From Megamerina dolium (Eukaryota > Arthropoda > Insecta > Diptera > Megamerinidae): DNA of 64,000 nt. This document shows, in pieces, positions 20,359 to 31,508 of the stretch. Position 1 is the first letter of the stretch; every line of letters begins with the position of its first letter. Made by a program: the position numbers and the translations under genes. The notes beneath the pieces are model-generated. The model ran no database searches, was not told the DNA's origin, and worked only from the letters and a program-made list of their open reading frames with translations. The stretch spans positions 85,488,846 through 85,552,845 of the forward strand of contig OY978526.1 of the NCBI GenBank assembly GCA_963854835.1, given 5' to 3'.

Positions 20359-23300
20359 TCATACAAGCAAATTGCAAAAACTAGATTCGAGAAATATTTC
20401 ACTGCTTTCTTCATCATCAGCATCATCATTGTCAAGATCATCATAATCGGCAGCATCATCATTTGTGGCTGATGCTGCATATGAAATGAAATGAATAAAC
20501 AGAAAATTTAAGAATAATTTTTTTTTTAAATTCATATTTATTATCTATAATCTAGATTATCTATAAATTCAAACAATAATTAAAAAATATATATTTAAAT
20601 TTTTTTAAAATGTGTCCGGGATCAATTGCAAAGGAACATGCGGACTAATCGCACTTTTGAACTCTTTATTTCGAGTGAACTGTTTCCTTTTGGGTTCGAG
20701 CATGTCCTATGAAGAGATCAATTGTACCTTTTTATACTCCAACGGGTACAAATGTGGATTAGTCGCCTTCTATAAATAGGGTAGTCGTACGTTTCGAAAT
20801 TTTTTTATTTTTTATTTACATATTTTTCATACACAATTTATACATTTTTGCTCTTTGCCGCTTTTCGCATCAAAATAATTTTCTTTTTCATTAATTGCAT
20901 TATAATTCTCTCCTCAAAAAAATACATTTTTTTTTTAATTTTACGTGATTCGAACCTCGGTACATAGCACAACAGATCAAATAATATATTTTCATAAATT
21001 GCATTATAAATTTCGATTCATATTTTTCAAATTTAAATGTGGAAAAATAAAATTTACGTATTTTCTGCTACTCTCCTCGGATTCGAACCTACGCACACCC
21101 AACATTGTGTGTCTTGGCTATGATCGGTATGATCTATCACCGTCGCTCTACCACCTATGCTAATCTGCAAATTAATTACTCCTGATTTAAAAGATTCGAT
21201 TTTAAATCAGGAGTAACTTGAAAAATCTCTAAATATTATAATTAATTTAAAAATTGATCCCCAACGCATCTCTAAAGAGATCGATCGTAGACTAATCTCC
21301 GATTAATATCTAAAGAGATTAATCTCGGATTACTCTCTTTAGAGATTAGTCGCACAATTTTTCATTAATCAATTATTCGATTAATCAAAATTTTGATGAG
21401 AATTAAAATTATTCAAATTTAAAATTCTTATTAAAATTATGTTTTATTATCTTAATTATAATTAGGGTTATCCGATTAATCGTTTAGCCGCACAATTTGA
21501 TTAATCACAATTTTTAATTAAATAATTATTCGATTAATCGAAATTTTTATGAGAATAAAATTATTCAAATTTAAAATTATTATTAAAAATTTCATCATCA
21601 CATTCATCACAATTTTTAAGTAATCAATTATTCGATTAATCAAAATTTTGATGAGAATTAAAATTATTAAATTTTTTTTATTATCGTAATTATAATTATG
21701 GTTGTGCGATTAATAATTTAGCCGAACAATTTGATTAATCACAATTTTTAATTAATCACAATTTTTAATTAATCAATTTTTCGATTAATCAAAATTTTGA
21801 TGAATTGAAAATTATTCGAATGAAATGAAAAATATTAATTTTAATCAAAAATTCTGATTAATCGATTATTTTCAATATTGATTAATTAAATTAAATTGAT
21901 TAATTAAACATTTAGATTAAAAAAAAAATTTTTTTTAACAAGCGATTAATCCCACTATACATAGTTGACTTACCCAAATTATCATAGCAACAATTGGCAT
22001 AGCGTTCATCAAGAAATGTTGTCGACATTACAGCAGTGGAGCCCAATTTAATTGGTATTCTTGTATTTTGTAAAATATGATTTTTACCCACGACAATGAT
22101 CATTTCTAAATAATAGGCACACTGTATGAGCCAATCATCATCACATGTCGTCGTTTGCGTTGTCGTTGTGAGTGGCAATGCGAGCGGTATAGATAATGAG
22201 CCAATTTCATTTAATTTGGAAACATGCAATGTTTTCATAGCAATTTGTTTAATAATTTGCTTTATTTTCACTGTGGGCTGTAAACTTTTATACATGATGC
22301 ATTGACATAATTGTAAGCAGATTTTGTGTTGTCTTCGAAATTCACCATCACATTCCAAATGATATTCTATCAATTGACCAGGTACAAAACCAGTGCAAGG
22401 TATTGTGAATTTGATCGCATCGGCATCATTTCCGCAATGTGCTGTATATTGCTGATGTTGCATGTGTAGGAAAATACATACTCATACAAATATGAAGAAC
22501 AAGTTTCAATTCAATCACAAAGTGCGCTAACCTCACGTAAGCGTGTCTCTGCACTCAAATCCAGTTGTGTCTTAATGCAAACTTCTCGCTGGAATATTTT
22601 ATTAAATGTTGATTTACGTTTTAGCGTCAGAATGAGCCTGTATACGATTTGGCCATAATCGAATTTGCACGTTGGTGGCATACAATCTGGTATTTTGAAA
22701 TTAAACTTTTCATCATATATACCAGCTAGCAATGTTCTGTGTCCTGCAAATTGTATACATTCTCGATGATACTCTTGTGTACCATTATAGTATGTTGGAT
22801 TCTCATGTTTTACACTAGTATCATCATATTCCACTTGTAGTGTTTTTGCTGATTTATCACGCCATTCGACATGTCCAATACCCAAAAATGTCAAATATAT
22901 AGCTGAAAAATCGGTGATAATATTTTTTTAGTGTTTTTGTCATTGTTCTATGTCAGTTGACACTATCATTATTATCTTCTAATATCTTGTTTTATCAAAT
23001 TATCATCAACTCATCGTAAACTAATTAGATTCATTAGCATTTTATCTAAAATGATTTCACACCTGTACACCTCAACAATGTTTTTCGATAAGCAAAATAG
23101 TATGAATATATGTATCAGTTTGTGCTTTGAGCTTCAGTCCCATTATTCCCCATATTTAGCCCCAAAAAAATATCACTCACGTGTACTACGAGTTTCCCAC
23201 AATTTTTGTTGGGAAACTTCTACTACACCAACACATATGCATAGAAAATTGGAGAGTCTTGCTTTTATGAGAATCACTTTAATACTTGCCTTCCAGCTGC

Positions 23301-23401
23301 AACTGTTTGGTGATGGTCAATTGAAAATGACCACATATTTGGTCACCACTATAGTAAATTGGTGTTGCGCGCGTAAACACAAATTGACAATCTGTTCGCA
23401 T
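20359..23401 (-). CDS. Gene F: divergent arrestin-domain protein
   Basis: Minus-strand exons 23401-23290, 22902-22532, 22451-21974 and 20474-20359 join to 1077 nt, 358 aa. Exon 1 is again 112 nt, phase 1, reading MRTDCQFVFTR then IYYSGDQICG. Exon 2 has YLTFLGIGHVEWRD and IPDCMPPTCKFDYGQI; exon 3 has FTIPCTGFVPGQLIEY. The short last exon is acidic (DDAADYDDLDNDDADDEE) and carries no PPxY. Intron 1 starts with GC (GCAAGT) rather than GT. Intron 3 (21973-20475) holds a tRNA-like repeat and an ATTAATC-rich array. The last exon is the least certain part, chosen because its acceptor and phase fit and it ends in frame. Most diverged member, role unknown. Confidence 0.78.
20940..21170 (-). mobile_element. 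tRNA-derived repeat with consensus A and B boxes
   Basis: On the minus strand TAGCATAGGTGG (21162-21151) fits the A-box consensus and GGTTCGAATCC (21089-21079) is a perfect B box, but about 60 nt separate them and the acceptor and T stems do not pair. It is therefore a SINE-like head, not a tRNA gene. A second B-box-like AGGTTCGAATC lies about 130 nt further on (near 20958-20948), so the unit may be dimeric. Confidence 0.6.
21180..21930. repeat. Diverged tandem array rich in CGATTAATCA motifs
   Basis: Lies in gene F intron 3. It opens with a near-perfect inverted repeat (CCTGATTTAAAA...TTTTAAATCAGG, 21180-21212), then CTAAAGAGAT motifs. Three to four diverged units of about 115-140 nt follow, each containing CACAATTTTT, ATTCGATTAATC and GATGAGAATTAAAATTATT, with starts near 21352, 21491, 21608 and 21726. 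Confidence 0.6.
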
Positions 23402-23727
23402 AATTTATGGCATTCGGCAATCACGGTATTATCACTTTAAAAAAAATTTAAATAATTTTTTGTATTATTTCTAATTTATTTGCAATTTTAGTACACAACG
23501 TTTACGTTTCACTGTTTCATGTACAACTGTGAAATGTGCAAACAAGACAAGAACTTGAAATTTGCGATTGCGAATAAAACAGTTGAAATGCTGTCGTTTC
23601 GTTCAGCCATTGCAGTCAAATGAATGAAATGTATCCAGCCGCTTATTAAGTCATTCGTCGACAACAAAACATTTGTACGCTAACAAAAAACGGCTGTAAA
23701 AATATGTACGCTTTTTGCTTTAATATA

Positions 23728-24919
23728 CAGGGTGATTTTAGAGAAATGTATGAAATCTTTATTTGAGGCGATAGAACGATCTATATAATTCAATGTTTAA
23801 AGATGATTTCATGTAAATGTTGACCGTGGCTGGGTCCAATTTTGGCATACTCTCTCCAACATATCGGTCGGTATCTCATGAATAAATTTTTCACTATTGA
23901 CTTCCAGTGCGACAACAATTGCGGGCTTGTCGCTATAGACATGAGCCTTAACATAGCCTCACAAAAAATAGTCTAAAGGCGTTAAATTGCACGATCTAAA
24001 CGGCCAATTGACCGGCCCCAAACGTGAAATAAACTGCTCAGCGTACTCGTCTCTCAATTGGACCATTCTATAACGTGCTGTGTGGCATGTGGCACCACCG
24101 TCTTGTTGAAACCACATGTCAGCCAAGTCTAGCTCTTCCATTTTGGGCAAAAAAAAGTTTGTAATCATAGCACAGTAGCGCTCGTCATACACAAAAACGT
24201 TCCTTCGCCTTCGTCGTCTTTGAAAAAGTACGGACCAATGATGACACCGGCTCGTAATCTACTACAAACAGTGAATTTTTCGGTATGTATTGGCAGTTTT
24301 TGCAATGCTTCTGGGTGCTTGTCATACCAAATACGGCAATTTTGATTGTTCACGTATCCATTCAACCAGAAATGAGCTTCGTCACTGAACACAATAAAAA
24401 AGTGGATCTTCATCCAACTTTTCCAGCGCCCATTCCCCCAAAATTAGCTGTTGTGGTAGGTTGTGTGGCTTCAATTCTTGCATCAGCTGTATTTTAATAG
24501 GTTTAATTTTCCACGTAGTGGACTAATAGAGGCCCAATTGCTGCGAAGGGCGTCGAGGCGATAATTCACGATCATCAACAATACTGGCGGATACAGCTGC
24601 GATATTTTCCCCTGTCCGCACTTTACGTATATATTTTGGTGGTTTAATGTCCAATAATGTAAATTTGTTTCGAAATTTAGTCACAAGATTCCGAATAGCC
24701 GCCTCAGAAGCTAGCCCAGAATGGACCATAAAATGGAGGAACCGAGCATGAATTTTGATAATAAATTTCAATCATCTGCAAGCGTTGTTCGTTTATAAAT
24801 CGATTCATGGTTAAATTATAGACCAAAGTGAACATGTTTGACAGTAACATGTTACACGAAAACAGCTGAGCTGTCAAAAACAGTGTTGTCAAAAAGAAAG
24901 TTGTCAAAAAATCACCCTG
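23728..24919 (-). mobile_element. Tc1/mariner-type transposon, dead
   Basis: Ends CAGGGTGATTTT and AAATCACCCTG form inverted repeats, with TA at 23726-23727 and 24920-24921. Minus-strand frames read ENIAAVSASI and RRPSQQLGL, then FSDEAHFWLNGYVNNQNCRIW, then DMWFQQDGGATCHTAR and CNLTPLDYFL. This is the same transposase family as the 13618 element but a separate subfamily by its ends. Three frames, so inactive. It lies just upstream of gene F. Confidence 0.88.
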
Positions 24920-26303
24920 TATATAGATTAAAGCTATTTTTTTTTAATATTTGCTTTTTATTACCGGTAACGCTGAAATTATTTGATTTCTTCTTTCCCC
25001 AAATGAGAAAAAAAAATTTTAAAAAATAACAAAACAAAATAACAATAAATTCAAACCAGACCTTGTCTAAATACATACATCGAAATTTGACATATTTATG
25101 TAACTTTGTTTTAATGAAATTATTTCTTATACATTTAATTTTATTTATTATTCACGTTTTATTATTCGTATGTATGATTTTTTTTATTATTTGTTTATTC
25201 ATCTTAAATTGTATAAAGTAATAAGTAATTCTTTAGCGTGTAGTACACTCACTGTAAACACTTACATGTATAGGTATATATATATAAATGTAGTAGTATT
25301 AATAAAATCCAATACGATACACAATAAATTACATGTAACAATGATTAATTTGAAAAATGTTTTACATTTACTATACATATGTATTAAGGTAAATAGTATA
25401 AATTGAGACAGGAATAAAGAGAGAGAGAGAGAGAGAGTAACAGGAATTGCTTGACAAATTATTCGTTCATATTGAGTATAAAATGTATTTAATAAGATAG
25501 TAGCACTATGAGAATAACAAATATTATGGATAATTAGTGTTTTTAAATTTAAAAAATAAATATATAAATATATGGCAATACAAAATACAACGGACAAGTG
25601 ACAACTGACATATTATGATACAACTCATATGAATGCTTAGATGAAATGAGACAATTTGTCTTACGATACAAAAATTACAACAATTTTCTTTGGATTAGCC
25701 TATTTGTAGTGATTTTATATATTTTTCTACATAAAAACCATCAAAAATTGAAAAATAAAAACTTTGTAGACAACAAACAGGCTGCTATTATTCATTATGA
25801 AAAAAAGAAAGAAAAAAATTCTTCTATATTGACAGTAAAATACAGTAACAATTTTGAAATTAAAAACAAACAAATTTTTCTCACATTTTCTTTTTCCTTT
25901 TCTATTTTCAAGATAACTCTTCACAAGGTGTCGAGTAAATTTCCTAAAAGTTACTAGTATTTTCCCCCGATACTATGGGACTAGTGCAAATGGAAGTAGA
26001 GTTTCGTATAAAGCACACACTTTGTCAAAAAAAAATAAATTTTGCTTATATTCTTAGGTTACAAAAGGAATTTGATTATTTTATATGATAGTAATAGTTA
26101 ATTTTTTTTTATTTTGGAATTAAAAAAAACTTATAAAATAATGTCATATTAAATGTTTTTTTTTACATTGAGGATTTTTAAGAATTAATTGAATTTAATT
26201 TAATTTTGATTTTGTATTAAAGATTTAATTTTTTTTTTATTTTGAAAATAATGCAAATTTACAGAACTTAAGAAATTTGATTTTTTTATATGTAATAAGT
26301 AAA
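24920..26303. other. AT-rich intergenic DNA
   Basis: Includes a GA run at 25419-25437. Frames here are low-complexity Lys/Asn/Phe translations of AT sequence. No gene seen. Confidence 0.5.
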
Positions 26304-26580
26304 AAAAAAAATAAATATGTGGCACTTAAAGCCCCAAAGGACTCATTGGCCGAGCTTCTCTTCCATTACTGTTGTGCGTCTTAAATTTGGACAGTATTAG
26401 AAGGGACCTGCTTATTTTAACCGGTTCCGAACGGCAGAACACTTGTGACATCACTTTTTCTGAGCTTTGTCACAGAGTTCTTTTAGAAGCTTTTCATGGC
26501 AAGTTGTTACTGTCGGAAGAATTGCCAATTGCTTGCCGACAGGTGGGTACCATTCGAAAGAAATATGATAAGTAGTAGGA
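26304..26580 (-). mobile_element. SINE copy 2 (head missing)
   Basis: Matches the body of the SINE at 16707-17045 at high identity (GTGGCACTTAAAGCCCC, GCCGAGCTTCTCTTCCATTA, GAAGAATTGCCAATTG) but stops before the tRNA-like head. It is flanked by diverged copies of one AT-rich segment (26205-26300 and 26650-26740). Confidence 0.7.
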
Positions 26581-26790
26581 AATAAATAAAATGAATGAAA
26601 TTCTTAATGTTCCTACAAAATGACAGACTACTTAAAAATATGATTTGTGATTATGTATTAAAGATTAAATTTTTTTTTGTATTTTGAAATTAATGCAAGC
26701 TTACAGAATTTAAGAAATATGATTTATTATATATAATATATAGTAGGAAATAAATAAAATGTTCAATAGATCACCAAAGAAAGAAATATA

Positions 26791-26995
26791 GTGTTAAACT
26801 AGACCAAATATATCCAATTGGTTGCCATAACACTAGAAAATCGATAGTTCAAAAGTGAACTAGTGAATATATCACTAAATGGAATGACTTTCTCATAAGA
26901 GTAGTAGTATTAAACTATACCAACAAATATACCCGATTGGGTGCCACAACACTAGAAATGCGTTAGTTCATAAGTGAACTAGTGATATTCGAGGG
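26791..26995. repeat. Two tandem copies of about 110 nt
   Basis: Both copies share TTAAACTA, CCAATTGG or CCGATTGG, CACTAGAAA and the near-palindrome AGTTCATAAGTGAACTAGTG. Origin unknown; the second runs into SINE copy 3. Confidence 0.5.
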
Positions 26996-27275
26996 CGGAA
27001 ATGTTAATGTTAATTTTCTACAGTTGAATGCATTTGCAGGGGTGTATGGGATGATGAAATTTGCACTAGAAAAACGTTGCGAGTTACATCATTCGCATTT
27101 TCTGAAGGGATATTTTATACCAATTAGAGAATTAAAAGAATTGCAAATTTCTAGCCGACCAGTGGGTATTGTTTGAGAGAAAATACTTTTCGATATAAAA
27201 GTTATACTTCAGCTGGGGATTGAACTCATGAGCTGCAAAGCCAACGCACTAACCACTGAGCTAAGGACACAAAAA
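26985..27275 (-). mobile_element. tRNA-derived SINE, copy 3 (related family)
   Basis: On the minus strand the head reads TTAGCTCAGTGGTTAG (A box) and GAGTTCAATCC (B box) with tRNA-like spacing and a TTTGCA loop, resembling an alanine tRNA. The body shares GCCGACCAGTGGGTA and GAGAGAAA-type segments with copies 1 and 2. Confidence 0.7.
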
Positions 27276-28965
27276 AAAAAGTGTTGCCACAGCAAAAAAA
27301 TCAATTCTTGCTTGCAGAAAAAATTGCTTCTCAAAATTTTGTAAATTTTTTGTCTTTTTTACCACGAGGAGAAAAATATATTGTTATAATGTTTTAGTTT
27401 TTTTGCCAAGGTTTGCTTCATCTCTACCAAAAAGGTCATACATACATCGACTTTCTTCAATCAGGTATCATTACTATTGAAATACTACTCAAGTATAACT
27501 AAATTACTCTATATTATGAAAAAAGCAAAACAAATATCAGAATACAAAAAAAAAATTTTGTTGCACAAATTGAAACAGCTTTTCTAGTGCTACCACCTTA
27601 TTAATATACCTTTTTGATGAATGCATGAATAAACTCTCTATCGATTCAATTCGATTTATGTACTAACAATACAACTGTTGCTAATTGATTGATTAACCAT
27701 TTGAAAAAATTGCTTATCATTTATTTTTAGGTAAATATATATTATATAATTGTATACTTTTTGTTTTTCACTATGGGCGGATAAATTCAATATTAAATAT
27801 TCAACTCACATACATAAATTTGGGGAGGGAGAGGTGAAAAAGAATCGATTATCTAATTTATATGTATTTTCGAATTACATAATTACATAATAATTTCGTA
27901 CATAAAAATAGTAGATAGAAGATAAAGGATTGATAGAAAGTATTGCATATAATGCTGATAATTTTTTTTTTTTTAATCACAAAGGCAAAAGAAGACAATA
28001 TTATTTTTTTTTTCATGTTTCTTATAAATTATATACTTATATGTATGTAGGAAAGGTATATACTTATATATATTGCTTAAAGCAAAATTTTATTATTCTC
28101 AGTGTACATACAAACATACATAGATATATTTGAAATACATATACCACATATACATACATATATATATTTAATAGTAGATAATAATGAGAATTATATTATT
28201 ATTGTTAATTTTACAATGCATTTTTTGCAATAAATTATATACTTATATATTAAATTGACAAATATTTGTGCAGTTTTTTTTTTTTTTTTTTTTTTTTTGA
28301 ATTTTTTTACTTGTTTTATTTATTTGGTTGTGCTTCTGGCTGTGCAATATTATCATAAATTGTTTTCTATAATTTATATATTAACTATATACTATACATA
28401 TGCATGTATACAAATACATATGTATGTATGTATGTGCATACATCAATATACATACATATGTTTATATACATATACGTATGTAATGTGCTTTTGGACATTA
28501 AGGAAGAAGTTAACTTGTTTTGCTCTTAGCTTAAATATTAAATTAGCGCTGTTCATTGTTAATTATTCGAATAATTTATTAATTAAGTGGCACTTTTTTA
28601 TATTTAATAGGTATATAAAATTTGTATGTCGTAAGCGCTTAGAAGAAAAGTGAATACGTATATGTATGAGTGTTTTTCGGTGTAAGTATGCTCGTATGGA
28701 TGTGTTTATATTGATGAAGAATACGAAAACAATCAAATAACCGCTTATCTTCACTTTGACTGTGGCATTATATTGTATATACTTTATGCTCTTAATACTA
28801 GGTTACGGAATTATGAATTGAAAAAATAAAGTTATTCTTTCTCATGACATCGCTCATATATTATATTATACGTATTAAAAAAAAATCATAAAAATATTTT
28901 TTATCTTTTATCTCAATGTGTTCATTTGCTTTTGATCCAAAAATATTTGTTTAGATAACTTTCAA
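27276..28965. other. AT-rich intergenic DNA
   Basis: Poly-T tract at 28275-28299 and TATG/TACA microsatellites (28390-28470). No gene seen; long frames here are simple-sequence translations. Confidence 0.5.
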
Positions 28966-29155
28966 ACTTTCCAGTGGCTTAGCCAGGGGGATCAAGGGGA
29001 TAGGTCCCCCTTGGCAGATGGACTTGTTAAAAAATAAAAATAATAATTTCTTTATTATTTAAAAAATCATTAATTAAAATTGTTTTTTCTTATACAACTT
29101 TTTCATCTTAGCTCCCCCTTTGCAAAATATTGACTACGTCACTGGAAAGAATTGT
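28966..29155. mobile_element. Short inverted-repeat element (MITE-like)
   Basis: CTTTCCAGTGGCTTAG at the left and CTACGTCACTGGAAAG at the right form 16-nt inverted repeats with two mismatches around a 160-nt AT-rich core with no coding capacity. CAGTGGCGTAG-type ends are common in non-autonomous DNA transposons; the superfamily cannot be fixed from this copy. Confidence 0.55.
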
Positions 29156-31508
29156 GCATTTAATCATTTAATCGAATAGTTTGATTAACCAAAACTCTGA
29201 TTCTGCTATTATTTGATTATAACTTTTAATTAATTAGATTGATTGATTATACAATTGACATTTAAATGAATTCTATTTTGATTTTAATTTAAATATTTTC
29301 CATTCTTAACATGAATTTGTTTCAAATTATTTTTAAAAAAACCTCCGTAAAAATGTCAAACACGAATCAATCAAATTGAATTAAAGGCTCAGTTAACCAA
29401 TGGTATCATATCGTATATTCACATGAATGCGGGAGAAGTAAAAAAAAAAAAAAGAAAATAAAAAACAACTAACATTTTTACCACTATAAAAACACCCTTT
29501 TTTGAAATTATACGTGGAAGCCAAAATAAAACATTTTTTAATTTCTCTACCTCATATTTTTATGTCGAAATCATATTGTAATAATTCTACGATACGTTAC
29601 GATATTTGGCATTTTTTTTTATTATTATACATTGAAGATATCAATATTTATGCAATTTTTCGCAATTTCTATTCTCATATTTTTGCGATTTGAGTTCTGC
29701 AATTATTTAATTAATTACTTTAATTCAATTTTTGAACAGAAATTTCATGCAAAGCAAAATAATTCGTAGAGTTGAAATTTATCACACAAAATATTCTCCA
29801 ATATTTAAAATACCAGACTGCGGCTCATTGTGCTAGCATGTGAATAGTCCCATCATTAAAACTACTCGCCGAACGAACCAAAGATTTTAAAGAACCTCAC
29901 TAGGTTCAACGATGTCAGTCTCTTATAATGGCAATGATGTATGTGATATATGATTTTTGAAATATTTTTAATGACATCGCTATGAAAAGAGTTTTGAAAA
30001 TATTGACTTTTCTTTTTGAATAATCTCACTATGAATTGTGATTAATTTTTGTTGTTGCTCTTCAACATAATAACTCTTCATGTGTAACGTCAAGTTACTT
30101 GTGCCCTGCCGAAACTGACATTTTCCATGTTTTTGTTTGTTTAAACATTTAGATTGTTTAAAGAAATTAAAAAAATTGATAATATAGCGATAGATTCTTA
30201 AAATAGAATCCTCAATAAAGTTTTGTGAATTTTTTCAAATTTTTTTTTAGCACTTTACGTACAATTTTAAGAGAATTTCACAAGTGACTTCAGACGTTAC
30301 ACAGAAGAGGTGCGAAAAATGACACATTACATGACAAGGATTAAATTTATAGATATAACATATCAGATCAAAAGAAAATAACATGATAATATCGTTTCTA
30401 TGTACATACATTGCTACGATCAATACGTTACGATTGCATAATTGAGCCTTAAAACGTCAATGCATTTATATTTTATATTTCGTACAATCAAAAGTGTGTT
30501 CCGTACACTGCTAAAGATTTAAAAAAAAACATCAACTTACTTTTGTTACATATATCATATATACTATTCTTATGTGATGCCTCCGTCTCTTCGTACGCCG
30601 CTCTTCTTTATGGTTGTAAAAGACCGCTTTTACATCTTTTCTCATTACTTGAAATGCTAAGGTTGGCTGCGTTTCTTGTTAAATGCATCACATTGTCCAT
30701 GGTATCCGATTGCTGTTGTTGGTGTGGCTGTTGATGCTGCTGTTGCTGCAAGGCGATGCGAAATTGTGAGGGCGACTCATCATAGAGGGTTTCTTTTCAG
30801 AAGGAACACAAGCGCAACAACGACAACGAAGACGACGACGAGGCCAGCAATGATTATATACAATGTGAGGTATACATTTAAATGTGTGTGAGTGTGTGTT
30901 TAGTCGAAAGGTGGGAAAACAGAGCAAGAAGAACAGAAATTGATCAAATTAATAAACAAACAACATAATTCCATTAAATGTTAACAAATAACTTGGAAAA
31001 ACTAAATATACATTTTGAAGTAAGTAGTACAAATACGAATACCGATTAATCGAATCAAACATAAAGCATACATTCAGTTGTTGTTTTTGTTATTTTTGTT
31101 GTGTGGAGCAGGCAATATTAAATTATAGTATGCATTTAAATCATTCAATTCAATCAGGTGGGCACAATATAGATGATGTTCATATTACATATTACTGCAA
31201 TTGCTGTTAGTGACTGTTGTGGTTGTTTCTTTTTTTTTTAGATTACTATTGTTTACATCGTGCAGTATTATTGTCTCAAAACAGACAAAAGAAAAGAAAA
31301 AAAAGAAGAAAGGAAAAAAAGAACAAAATATGGCCCAAACTACACTACGTACATACGCAGCAGATACATAAAGAAGTAACAAATAAGACGCATTCGCATA
31401 CTTTAGAAAGAAACGTATAAAAATAAAGGAATTTAAAAGAACAAATGCAAAAATTACATAAAGAAAACATGGAGCAGCAATTATCAATTAATATACATAT
31501 TATGATAG
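29156..31508. other. AT-rich intergenic DNA and 3' flank of gene G
   Basis: 29156-29400 contains GATTAATC-like motifs as at 21180-21930. 30700-30850 is richer in GC with CAA and GAC triplet runs and no supported exon. The gene G 3' UTR should lie at the right end. Confidence 0.4.

Noticed and set aside
21912..21973. Read-through of gene F exon 3 as the natural C-terminus
   Set aside because: Exon 3 ends at a good GTAAGT donor at the same phase and place as in paralogues; the extra residues are AT-rich intron translation.
23051..23440. 129-aa plus-strand frame near gene F exon 1
   Set aside because: Antisense to gene F exon 1 and intron 1; no known domain.
27205..27272. Possible real alanine tRNA gene (minus strand)
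   Set aside because: A and B boxes are good, but the acceptor and T stems do not pair and a SINE body follows directly.
28255..28653. 132-aa frame with Phe and Tyr runs
   Set aside because: Translation of poly-T and TATG/TACA microsatellites.
30543..30927. Overlapping frames with triplet repeats on both strands
   Set aside because: CAA/GAC repeat translations without family similarity or convincing splice sites.
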